Below are positions 26,749-35,964 of a DNA stretch of 64,000 bases, piece by piece. The DNA comes from Falsiroseomonas ponticola (GTDB lineage Bacteria; Pseudomonadota; Alphaproteobacteria; Acetobacterales; Acetobacteraceae). Numbering within the stretch: the stretch's first letter is position 1; the number at the start of each line of letters is the position of its first letter. Below the pieces are notes generated by a model. The model was given only the letters and a program-made list of their open reading frames with translations, made no database searches and was not told the DNA's origin. Both the position numbers and the translations under genes were made by a program. Location of the stretch: assembly GCF_016805305.1 (NCBI RefSeq), contig NZ_JAERQN010000009.1, positions 1 through 64,000 of the forward strand, written 5' to 3'.

Positions 26749-28263
26749 ATGATCCGCAAGACCCTCGCCATGGGCTTCCTCGCCCTGGCCGCGCTGTCCG
26801 CCGCGCCGGCGGCGCAGGCGCAGAACATCCGCATCGGCCTGCGGGAAGACCCCGACATCCTCGACCCGACGCTGGCCCGCACCTTCGTCGGCCGCATCGT
26901 CTTCGCCGGCCTCTGCGACAAGCTCTTCGACATCAACGACAAGCTGGAAATCGTCCCCCAGCTCGCCACCGGCTACCGGTGGGAGGATCCGCTCAGCCTG
27001 CTGATCACCATCCGCCAGGGCGTGAAGTTCCACGATGGCGATCCGATGACGGCGGAGTCCGTCGTCTATTCGCTGAACCGCCACCTGACGATGCAGGGCA
27101 GCTTCCGCCGCGGCGAGATCAATTCCATGACGGGGGCGGAGGTCGTGGACCCGCAGACCGTCCGCATCCGCCTGCGCGAGCCCTTCGCGCCCTTCGTCTC
27201 CCAGCTCACCGACCGCGCCGGCATGATCGTGAGCCCCCGCGCGGCGGAGGCCGCCGGCCGCAACTTCGGCAACCGCCCCGTCTGCGCCGGCCCCATGCGC
27301 TTCGTGGAACGCGTGGCGCAGGACCGCATCGTGCTGGAGCGTTTCCCGGACTACTGGGACGCCGGCCGCATCCACCTCAACCGCGTGACCTACCTGCCCA
27401 TCCCGGACAACACGGTCCGCCTCGCCAACCTGCAATCCGGCTCGCTGGAGCTGGTGCAGACGATCGAGCCCGATGACCTCCGCCAGGTGAACCGCAACCC
27501 GCGGCTCCGCGTCAGCGTGTCCGACGAACTCGGCTACCAGGGCATCACCATCAACATCGGCAACGGCGCCCGCGCGCAGACGCCGATGGGCCAGAACCCG
27601 CGGGTGCGGGAGGCCTTCGAACTCGCCATCGACCGCGCCGCCATCAACCAGGTGGTCTATGAGGGCCAGTACACGCCGACCGCCCAGGCCGTGCCCCCCT
27701 CCAACCCCTTCCACGCCCGCTCCATCCAGCCGGAGGCCCGCAACGTCGCCCGCGCCCGCCAGCTGCTGGCGGAGGCCGGCATCCGCACGCCCGTGCCGGT
27801 GGAGATGACGGTCCCGAACAACCCCGATCTCCGCCAGGTGGCGGAGGTGATCCAGGCCATGGTGCGCGAGGCCGGCTTCGAACTCCGCATCAACGCGATG
27901 GAGTTCGCCTCCTCCCTCCAGGCCGCGACGCGGGGCGACTTCGAGACCTATCTCCTCGCCTGGTCCGGCCGCGCCGACCCCGATGGCAATACCTGGACCT
28001 TCATCCACACCCAGGGCCCGCAGAATGACGGCAAGTATTCCAACCCCGAGGTGGATCGCCTGCTGAACGAGGCGCGGGTGGAGACCGACACGGCGAAGCG
28101 CCTCGCCCTCTATGAACGCATGTGGCAGATCAGCCTGCGGCAGGACCGCCACCGCATCTATCTCTGGCACCGCAAGAACATCGTCGGCCACTCCACGCGC
28201 CTGACGGGCTTCGTGCCGGTGCCGGACGGGCTGATCCGCCTGCAGGGCCTGCGCTTCAACTGA
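26749..28263 (+). CDS. Peptide/nickel-type ABC substrate-binding protein, first paralog
   Basis: This 504-residue SBP family 5 protein has a signal peptide (TLAMGFLALAALSAAPAAQAQ) and the sequence DPDILDPTLARTFVGRIVF at the mature start, then VKFHDGDPMTAESVVYSL and RFPDYWDAGRIHLNRVTY, which are classical landmarks. The ATG at 26749 is preferred to the one at 26740 because the GGGAGA site sits at a good distance from it. It is followed after 11 bases by a clear paralog. Both receptors presumably feed the same two permeases encoded downstream. Confidence 0.92.
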   Translation: MIRKTLAMGFLALAALSAAPAAQAQNIRIGLREDPDILDPTLARTFVGRIVFAGLCDKLFDINDKLEIVPQLATGYRWEDPLSLLITIRQGVKFHDGDPMTAESVVYSLNRHLTMQGSFRRGEINSMTGAEVVDPQTVRIRLREPFAPFVSQLTDRAGMIVSPRAAEAAGRNFGNRPVCAGPMRFVERVAQDRIVLERFPDYWDAGRIHLNRVTYLPIPDNTVRLANLQSGSLELVQTIEPDDLRQVNRNPRLRVSVSDELGYQGITINIGNGARAQTPMGQNPRVREAFELAIDRAAINQVVYEGQYTPTAQAVPPSNPFHARSIQPEARNVARARQLLAEAGIRTPVPVEMTVPNNPDLRQVAEVIQAMVREAGFELRINAMEFASSLQAATRGDFETYLLAWSGRADPDGNTWTFIHTQGPQNDGKYSNPEVDRLLNEARVETDTAKRLALYERMWQISLRQDRHRIYLWHRKNIVGHSTRLTGFVPVPDGLIRLQGLRFN

Positions 28264-28274
28264 GGAGACGGCCG

Positions 28275-29777
28275 ATGCGCGGCGTCCTCGCCTTCCTCGC
28301 GATGCTGGCGGCGGCGCAGGCCGCCGTCGCGCAGCCGCTGCGCATCGGCCTGAAGGACGATCCCGATATCCTGGACCCGACGCTGGCGCGCACCTTCGCC
28401 AGCCGCACGGTCTTCATCGGGCTCTGCGACAAGCTCTTCGACGTGAACGACAGGCTGGAACTCGTCCCCCAGCTCGCCACCGGCTGGTCCTGGCAGGACC
28501 AACGCACGCTCCGCATCACGCTCCGCCCCGGCGTCACCTTCCATGACGGCAGGCCGATGGATGCGGAGGCCGTTCGCCAGTCGCTCCATCGCCACCTGAC
28601 CATGCAGGGCAGCTTCCGCCGCGGCGAACTCACCAACCTCCAGGCGATCGAGGTGGTGGATGCGCAGACCGTGCTGCTCCGCCTCGACGCCCCCTCCGGC
28701 GCCTTCCTCTCGCAGCTCTCCGACCGCGCCGGCATGATCCTGAGCCCCGCGGCCATCGAGGCCTCGGGCCGCGATTTCGGCCGCGCCCCGGTCTGCGCCG
28801 GCCCCTTCCGCTTCGTGGAGCGGATCGCGCAGGACCGCATCGTCCTCGACCGTTTCCCGGGCTACTGGGACGCCGGCCGCATCCACATCCCGCGCGTGAC
28901 CTTCCAGGCCATCCCGGACAACACCGCGCGCCGCGCGAACCTCCAGGCCGGCGCGCTGGATGTGGCGATGCAGATCGAGCCGGACGACGTCCCCGCGCTC
29001 CGCCGCAATGCGCGCCTCCGCATCGCCCAGGCCGAGGAACTCGGCTACCAGGTCATCACCTTCAACCTCGGCAACGGCCCGCGTTCCCGCACGCCGCTCG
29101 GCCAGGATGCGCGGGTGAGGGCGGCCTTCGAGGCCGCGATCGACCGCCAGGCCATCAACCAGGTGGTCTATGGCGGGCAATACACGCCGACGGTCCAGGC
29201 CGTGCCGCCCGCCTCCGCCTACCACCTCCGCAGCATCGGCCCTGTGCCGGGGCGCGACCTCGACCGCGCCCGCGCCCTGCTGCGCGAAGCCGGCGCCACC
29301 ACGCCCATCCCCGTCGCGCTGACCGTGCCGAACAGCCCCGACCTCCGCCAGGTCGGGGAGATGATCCAGGCCATGGTGCGCGACGCCGGCTTCGACCTGC
29401 GCCTGAATGCGATGGAATACGCCTCCGGCCTCGCCGCCTCGAACCGCGGCGACTTCGAGGCGTCCCTGACGGCCTGGTCCGGCCGCCCCGACCCCGATGG
29501 CAACATCTACCACGGCGCCCATAGCCGCGGCGCCACCAACGAGGGCAAGTACGCCGACCCCGAGGTGGACCGCCTGCTGGACGAAGCGCGGGCGGAGACC
29601 GACCCGCCGAAGCGCCTCGCGCTCTACGACGCCGCCTGGCGCATCGCCATCGGGCGCGACCGCAGCCGCATGTATCTCTGGCACCGCATGAACATCACCG
29701 CCTATGCCGCGCGCCTGCGCGGGTTGCAGGCGCATCCCGACGGCCTGGTCCGCTTCCAGGATGTCCGCCTTGACTGA
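28275..29777 (+). CDS. Peptide/nickel-type ABC substrate-binding protein, second paralog
   Basis: This 500-residue protein is a tandem duplicate of the gene before it: DPDILDPTLARTFASRTVF, NRHLTMQGSFRRGE-like and RFPGYWDAGRIHIPRVTF align position by position, with scattered substitutions through the whole length. The signal peptide is MRGVLAFLAMLAAAQAAVAQ. A GAGGAGACGG ribosome site lies before the ATG at 28275. The duplication may widen the range of ligands brought to one transporter. The extent of divergence shows it is not very recent. Confidence 0.92.
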   Translation: MRGVLAFLAMLAAAQAAVAQPLRIGLKDDPDILDPTLARTFASRTVFIGLCDKLFDVNDRLELVPQLATGWSWQDQRTLRITLRPGVTFHDGRPMDAEAVRQSLHRHLTMQGSFRRGELTNLQAIEVVDAQTVLLRLDAPSGAFLSQLSDRAGMILSPAAIEASGRDFGRAPVCAGPFRFVERIAQDRIVLDRFPGYWDAGRIHIPRVTFQAIPDNTARRANLQAGALDVAMQIEPDDVPALRRNARLRIAQAEELGYQVITFNLGNGPRSRTPLGQDARVRAAFEAAIDRQAINQVVYGGQYTPTVQAVPPASAYHLRSIGPVPGRDLDRARALLREAGATTPIPVALTVPNSPDLRQVGEMIQAMVRDAGFDLRLNAMEYASGLAASNRGDFEASLTAWSGRPDPDGNIYHGAHSRGATNEGKYADPEVDRLLDEARAETDPPKRLALYDAAWRIAIGRDRSRMYLWHRMNITAYAARLRGLQAHPDGLVRFQDVRLD

Positions 29778-29792
29778 AAGGAACGCCTGACG

Positions 29793-30736
<944 letters not shown>

Positions 30737-30740
<4 letters not shown>

Positions 30741-31624
30741 GCACCACCACCGCCACCGGCGCGCCGGCGCTGGAGAAGGGCCAGTCCCCCGCCCGCCGCG
30801 CCATCCGCCGCTTCTTCCGCCACAAGCTCGCGGTGGCGGGCCTCATCGTCGTGGTCGCCTTCGTGCTGATCGCGGCGCTCGCCCCCTGGATCGCGCCCTA
30901 TGACCCCATCGCGACCAGCTGGTCCCGCATCCGCAAGCCGCCCTCCGAACTCCACTGGTTCGGCACGGATGAGAATGGGCGGGACGTGCTGTCGCGCATG
31001 ATCTGGGGCGCGCGCGCCTCCCTCATGGCCGGCGTCATCTCCGTGCTCGGCGCGGTGCTGATCGGCGTGCCCATCGGCCTGCTGGCGGGCCTCGCGGGCG
31101 GCTGGGTGGATGCGACGATCTCCCGCATCGCGGACGCCATGCTCTCCGTCCCCTTCCTGATCCTGGCGATCGCGCTGGCCGCCTTCCTCGGCCCGGCGCT
31201 GGAGAATGCGATGATCGCCATCGCCATCACCGCCAGCCCCGTCTTCGTCCGCCTGGCGCGCGGTATGGCGCTGGATGCGAAGAGCACGGATTGGGTGGAG
31301 GCCGCGCGCTCGCTCGGCAACCCGCCCTGGCGCACCGCCTTCGTCCATGTCCTGCCCAACATCATCCCGCCGCTGCTGGTGCAGGCGACGCTCGCGATCG
31401 CGGAGGCGATCATCGCGGAAGCCTCCCTCAGCTTCCTCGGCCTCGGCCAGCAGCCACCCGCGCCCTCCTGGGGCTCCATGCTGAACAGCGCCCAGCGCTT
31501 CCTGGATGGCGCGCCCTGGCTCGCCATCGCGCCGGGGGCCGCCATCTTCATCGTCGTCCTCGCCTTCAACCTGGTCGGCGACGGGCTGCGGGATGCCTTG
31601 GATCCGCGCGCGGATCGGCGCTGA
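30737..31624 (+). CDS. Peptide-type ABC transporter permease (DppC family)
   Basis: This 295-residue partner permease has a cytoplasmic start, a first helix at about residues 37-56, HWFGTDENGRDVLSRMIWGAR, the EAA loop TDWVEAARSLGNPPWRTAFVH, and the C-terminal FNLVGDGLRDALDPRA typical of the family. The ATG overlaps the stop of the DppB-like gene. It closes the operon that starts at the DUF1028 gene. Confidence 0.94.
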
Positions 31625-31673
31625 ACGGCCCGGCCTCCCCCGCGTTGCCGCCATCCCCAGGGGAGGATGGCGC

Positions 31674-31853
31674 ATGGCTTCGCAGGACGGCGACAAACCC
31701 GCGACGAACCCCGGCGACGTCGCGCCCCCCGGCACCCCCGGCACCGGGGAGGATCTCTGCCCCGCCTGCCAGGGGAAGGGCACCATCGGGGCCGCGCGCT
31801 GCGAATCCTGCGGCGGCACCGGCAAGGTCGTGGCCGGGATCGGCGGCGGCTGA
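31674..31853 (+). CDS. Small DnaJ-type zinc-ribbon protein
   Basis: This 59-residue protein has a disordered Pro/Gly-rich N-terminal half and then CPACQGKGTI...RCESCGGTGKV, two CxxCxGxG-type knuckles like half of a DnaJ zinc-finger domain. The four cysteines could hold one zinc ion. A GGGGAGGA ribosome site lies 6 bases before the ATG at 31674, supporting real translation. No catalytic region is present; a chaperone-adaptor or RNA/protein-binding role is speculation. Confidence 0.7.
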   Translation: MASQDGDKPATNPGDVAPPGTPGTGEDLCPACQGKGTIGAARCESCGGTGKVVAGIGGG

Positions 31854-31932
31854 CGCCTCGGCCGAGCCGCGCGGCGCAATCCGCCTCCAGCCGCCGCCAG
31901 CCCGCCGGGATGCGCGTGCCGGCCCGCGCCGC

Positions 31933-31956
31933 CATCCGGCAGCACGCGGCCGGATG
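31933..31956. terminator. Hairpin at the convergent end of the histidine kinase gene
   Basis: A perfect 8-base stem CATCCGGC / GCCGGATG with an 8-base loop directly adjoins the kinase stop codon, in the convergent gap between the zinc-ribbon gene and the kinase. It lacks a T-run but could act as a bidirectional terminator. Confidence 0.5.
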
Positions 31957-33870
31957 TCAGGGCGCCGGCGCCGTCACCGCCGCCTGGATCGCGGGGTACA
32001 GGTCCCGCAGCCGCATCGGCTTGGCCAGCAGCCCCGCCAGCCCCGCCGCGCCGCACCGCTCGCGCAGCGCCGCATCCGGCGCCGCCGCCGTGCCGATGAT
32101 GGGCAGCTTCTCCCGCCGCTGCCCCATCCCCCGCAGCCGCGATGCCGTCTCCCAGGCCTCCGGCGCATCCAGGTCCAGCATCACCACGTCGAAATCCTGA
32201 TCCGCCAGCGCCGCCGCCGCGCCCTCTCCATCCGCGACGGTGGTCACGGCGTGGTCCAGCTGGCGCAACAGCGCGGCGGCCGCGGTGCGGTGGCTCGGCA
32301 GCGTCTCCACCACCAGCACGCGCCGTCCCGGCACCACCTCCAGCCGCGGGGTCGCCGGCACGCCGAGCGGCAGTTCGAACCAGAAGGTGCTGCCCTGGCC
32401 GGGCCGGCTGTCGAAGCCGATCCGCCCGCCCATCAGCTCCACCAGCTGGCGGGAGATGGCGAGCCCGAGGCCCGATCCGCCATAGCGCCGGGTCGTGGAC
32501 ATCTCCGCCTGGGCGAAGCGCTCGAACAGCATCGGCCAGGCCTCGCGCGGGATGCCGATGCCGGTATCGGCCACCTCCACCCGCAGCTGCCCGCCGCTGC
32601 CCAGCGCCTGCCAGCGGGCGCGGATGCGGATCTCCCCGCTTTCCGTGAACTTCACCGCATTGCCCGCCAGGTTCACCAGCACCTGCGCCACCCGCATGCG
32701 GTCCGCCAGCACCAGCCGCGGCAGGTCGGGCGCCATCTCCACCGACCAGCCCAGCCCCTTGCGCACCGCCGTCGCCGCCAGCGCCGTCAGCGGCTGGGAC
32801 AGCATCGGCACCGTCTCCACCACCGCGGGCTCGATCGTCACGCGCCCCGATTCCAGGCGGGAGATGTCGAGGATGTCGTTGATGATGCCGAGCAGCAGGT
32901 TCCCGCTGTCCAGGATCACCTGCACCGATTCCCGGTCCGCCTCCTCCAGCTCGGAGGTCGCGAGGATCTGCGCCATGCCGAGGATGCCGTTCAGCGGCGT
33001 GCGCACCTCGTGGCTCATATTGGCCAGGAACTCGCTCTTCGCCCGGGTCGCGACCTCCGCCTGTTCCTTGGCGTTGCGCAGCAGCACCTCGCGCAGCCGC
33101 GCCTCCTCCAGCAGCGCGCGCTGCCGCGCCTCGCTGGCCGACAGCGCCTCCAGCCTCTCCCGCATCGCCTTCGCCATGGCGATGAAGGTGCTGCCCAGCC
33201 GCGCGATCTCGTCCCCGCCCGGCTCCCCCCCCGTGGCGCGGAAGGCGCGGGGGTCGAGCGGCGTGTCGTAATCCCCCGCCCGGATCGCCGCCGCCGCCGC
33301 TTCCAGCCGCCGCAGCGGCCGGAACAGCCAGCGCGACCCCAGCTCCACCAGCGGCACCAGCAGCGCCACGCACAGCACCGCGGCCACCACGCCGCCGGTC
33401 ACCAGCGCGGCGTGCGCGGCCTCGATCGGCGCCAGGGACATGCCGAAATGCACCGTGCCCAGCCGCTGCCCGGCCATGGCGACGGGCGCCTCATACACCA
33501 TGCGCGTATCGCCATCGGGCATGGGCAGCGGGGTGGCCTGGTGGCGGGGCATGCCATCCCGCGCCACGTCCCAGCCCGCCGCGGCCACCGGCTGCCCGCC
33601 GGCATCCAGCAGCATCAGGTGGGCGAAGCTGCCGGCATTGACGGATTCCGTCAGGATGGCCTGCACCGTGGCGAAGTCGCGTTCCGCCAGCGGCGCCGCC
33701 AGCGCCGCCTGCAGGATCGGCCGCGCCGCCACCGCGCGGCTCTCGAACTGCGCCTCCAGCACCTTCAGCACCAGGCGGTCCTGGATCATGGTCAGCGCCG
33801 AGGCCAGCGCCACCAGCGCGCAGGCGGCCAGCGCGAACAGCTTCAGGCGGAACGGCAGTTTCCGCAGCAT
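31957..33870 (-). CDS. Hybrid sensor histidine kinase with degenerate receiver domain
   Basis: This 637-residue membrane sensor has helix 1 (about 10-28), a periplasmic domain of about 120 residues, helix 2 (about 155-175), a HAMP-like linker and the HisKA H-box with His287 (ANMSHEVRTPLNGILG). The ATPase core has LAGNAVKFTESGEI, VADTGIGIP and GGSGLGLAIS. A C-terminal receiver starts near residue 516. Its phosphoacceptor Asp566 (VVMLDLD) and Lys617 remain, but the usual acidic pair is Glu-Thr (VVETLPSHR), so its phosphorylation may be altered. The ATG at 33870 is 29 bases after the stop of the PhnD-like gene, with which it forms an operon. Confidence 0.9.
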   Translation of the reverse strand: MLRKLPFRLKLFALAACALVALASALTMIQDRLVLKVLEAQFESRAVAARPILQAALAAPLAERDFATVQAILTESVNAGSFAHLMLLDAGGQPVAAAGWDVARDGMPRHQATPLPMPDGDTRMVYEAPVAMAGQRLGTVHFGMSLAPIEAAHAALVTGGVVAAVLCVALLVPLVELGSRWLFRPLRRLEAAAAAIRAGDYDTPLDPRAFRATGGEPGGDEIARLGSTFIAMAKAMRERLEALSASEARQRALLEEARLREVLLRNAKEQAEVATRAKSEFLANMSHEVRTPLNGILGMAQILATSELEEADRESVQVILDSGNLLLGIINDILDISRLESGRVTIEPAVVETVPMLSQPLTALAATAVRKGLGWSVEMAPDLPRLVLADRMRVAQVLVNLAGNAVKFTESGEIRIRARWQALGSGGQLRVEVADTGIGIPREAWPMLFERFAQAEMSTTRRYGGSGLGLAISRQLVELMGGRIGFDSRPGQGSTFWFELPLGVPATPRLEVVPGRRVLVVETLPSHRTAAAALLRQLDHAVTTVADGEGAAAALADQDFDVVMLDLDAPEAWETASRLRGMGQRREKLPIIGTAAAPDAALRERCGAAGLAGLLAKPMRLRDLYPAIQAAVTAPAP

Positions 33871-33898
33871 GCCGGGCGCCGCCTGGACAGCGCCGCGG

Positions 33899-34756
33899 TC
33901 AGGCGCCGCGCAGGAGGCTGCGCGTCTCCTCCACCACGTCATCCACCTCCGCCAGGTCGGGCGGCGCCACGGGGCGGATGCCGCGGAAGCCGGTCAGCTC
34001 GAAGAACTGGCGCCCGGCCTCGCTGCCGGGGAAGCGGCCGACGCAGGTGGCGATGCGCCGCGCCTCCTCCGGGGCCATGCCCGCGCCCAGCAGCACCAGG
34101 AAGCCGGGCACGGTGGCGAATTGCTGCCAGACCACCAGCGTGTCCCGCACCGCGGGGCCGATGGCGTTGAACTCGCCCCGGCTCATCACCGCCAGCGGCG
34201 TGGCCGGGCCGGTGAGGAGCTGGGCCAGGCTGTCCTCGTTGCGCGCATGCACGGCCGTCGCGTCCTGGCCGATCCGCACCCCGGCCGCGCGCGCCCAATG
34301 GACGAATTTCAGCGCCACCAGCGATTGCGGGTTGGTCATCGCCACCTGCCGCCCGCGGATGGCCGCGATGTCGCTGACCGGGCGGTCCCGGTGCGTCACC
34401 AGCAGCCCGGGGATCCGCGGCTCATAGATCGCGAAGGGTTGCAGCCCGGCATCCAGCTGCGCCACGCGCCCCAGATTGGCGGCCGTCACCACCAGGCCAT
34501 AGGCGCCGGCCACGGTGCGTTCATGGAAGGGGGCCAGGCCCGGCGCCGTCACCACTTCCACCGGCCGGCCCAGATCGGCCTCCAGGAAGGCGCGGAAGGG
34601 CTGGTACTGCGCCAGCAGCACGCGCGGGCTGACATTCGGCATGACGCCGAATTGCAGCGGCGCCGCCTGCGCCCGGATGGCGGGGGCCGGCAGCGTGGCG
34701 GCGAGGACCAGCGCGGCCCCGGTCGCCCGTCTCGTCAGCAGATGGGTCACCACCAT
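33899..34756 (-). CDS. PhnD-like periplasmic binding protein paired with the sensor kinase
   Basis: This 285-residue exported protein of the phosphate/phosphite/phosphonate-binding (PhnD/ABC-transporter substrate-binding-like) family has a signal peptide (ATGAALVLAATLPAPAIRAQA), then LQFGVMPNVSPRVLLAQYQPFRAFLEADLGRPVEVVTA and GLLVTHRDRPVSDIAAIRGR. No permease or ATPase gene is adjacent; the next gene in the operon is the histidine kinase. In such pairs the binding protein commonly serves as a ligand receptor for the kinase. The ATG at 34756 has a GGAGG 5 bases upstream. Confidence 0.88.
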   Translation of the reverse strand: MVVTHLLTRRATGAALVLAATLPAPAIRAQAAPLQFGVMPNVSPRVLLAQYQPFRAFLEADLGRPVEVVTAPGLAPFHERTVAGAYGLVVTAANLGRVAQLDAGLQPFAIYEPRIPGLLVTHRDRPVSDIAAIRGRQVAMTNPQSLVALKFVHWARAAGVRIGQDATAVHARNEDSLAQLLTGPATPLAVMSRGEFNAIGPAVRDTLVVWQQFATVPGFLVLLGAGMAPEEARRIATCVGRFPGSEAGRQFFELTGFRGIRPVAPPDLAEVDDVVEETRSLLRGA

Positions 34757-35035
34757 GCGCCTCCTTCCGCCGGGCCGCGCCGCCCTTGCCCGCGGCGGCG
34801 CGTGGCCCGGAAGCCATTGAATCGAACGCGCCCCCGGACGAGTCCCCCCGGTTGCAGGCGGCGCCAGCACGCCACGCCGGGCGCCGGCGCGGTCATCATT
34901 CTGCCACGAGATCGGCCCCGGCGCAGCCATTCTCATGGCGTTTCCTTTCCGAGCCGGCAACAGCCTGCCCCACCCCGCGCCCGCCGGCCCGCGGGCCTTG
35001 ATGCCGGCCCGGGGAGGGCCGATCTTCCCGCCGAC

Positions 35036-35197
35036 ATGCGCCATGACGATCGCCGTACCCCGGAAGCCCGCGCCGCCCGCCTCGCGCGGCCGCGCATCCT
35101 GCTGCCTTCCATCCCCTGGCCGGTGCGCCGCGTGGCCGGGATGTGGCTGATGGGCCTGACGCTCTGGATGGCCTGCATCCTGGCCCTGTTCCGATGA
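35036..35197 (+). CDS. Small single-helix membrane protein upstream of the XpaC-like gene
   Basis: This 53-residue protein has an Arg-rich N-terminal half and one C-terminal membrane helix (VAGMWLMGLTLWMACILALF). Its stop overlaps the ATG of the XpaC-like gene by 4 bases (ATGA), which is the pattern of the two following junctions and the main reason to believe it. The start is uncertain because no clear ribosome site lies before the ATG at 35036. I recognise no family. Confidence 0.5.
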   Translation: MRHDDRRTPEARAARLARPRILLPSIPWPVRRVAGMWLMGLTLWMACILALFR

Positions 35198-35964
35198 ACG
35201 GCCCGGGCCCCGGCTGGCGCCACCCCGATGCCTGGCGGGATGCCAGGGCGAAGCTGGAGGAAGGGGCGGGCCGCTTCCGCGCCGGCACGCGCGGCCTGCT
35301 GCTGCCGCTCTTCACCTGGCCGCTGCTGCCCGATGCGGTGATCGAGATCGCGCGCGGCAACACGCGGGGCGTGGTGGCCGCGGCCCTCGGCCTCGGCCTG
35401 CCGCTGCTCGCGCTGCGCACGCTGCGGCGGGGCAGGGCAGGGGATACCCGCCGCGCCGCCGTGCTGATGGCCGTGGCCACCGGCCTCGTCGCCGGCCTCG
35501 GCGCGCAGATGGGCGCGCCGCTCGCCGTGCTGCTGGCCGCCGGCGCCTGGGCCGGCACCCGCCTGATGTATGATGGCGCGGTGCCGGAGGTGGAGGCCCC
35601 CCCGCCGCCCGCCGCCCCCGGCCCGCTGGACGAAGCCCGCGCCCGCCTGTCCCGCATCGCCGCCGCGCCCGCGCTCACCGGCGTCACCGGCGCCATGGCC
35701 GCGGTGCTGGATGACCTCGATGCCCGGCCGGACCGCCTGCCGCTGGCCCGCCGCTTCCTCGCGGTCCATCTCGATGGCCTGGAACGCATCGCGGACCGGC
35801 TGCATGCGGGGGCGGAGCCGCCGCCCGGCATGCCGAAGCTGCTCGAGGACCTGCAATCCGCCGCCGAGGAACTCCGCGCCCGCCTGCGCGCCGAGGAGAG
35901 TGCCGCCCTCGACATCCAGGTGAAGGTGCTGGCCGAGAGGCTGCGCCAGGAAGGATACGCATGA
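35194..35964 (+). CDS. XpaC-like membrane-associated protein
   Basis: This 256-residue protein has hydrophobic helices at about residues 30-60 and 85-125. A C-terminal helical domain reads ARRFLAVHLDGLERIADRL and ends DIQVKVLAERLRQEGYA, which matches the pattern of XpaC proteins (named for 5-bromo-4-chloroindolyl phosphate hydrolysis in Bacillus, real function unclear). XpaC genes are typically paired with telA, and here the two genes overlap by 4 bases. The pair is thought to respond to envelope or toxic-anion stress. Confidence 0.8.
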   Translation: MNGPGPGWRHPDAWRDARAKLEEGAGRFRAGTRGLLLPLFTWPLLPDAVIEIARGNTRGVVAAALGLGLPLLALRTLRRGRAGDTRRAAVLMAVATGLVAGLGAQMGAPLAVLLAAGAWAGTRLMYDGAVPEVEAPPPPAAPGPLDEARARLSRIAAAPALTGVTGAMAAVLDDLDARPDRLPLARRFLAVHLDGLERIADRLHAGAEPPPGMPKLLEDLQSAAEELRARLRAEESAALDIQVKVLAERLRQEGYA

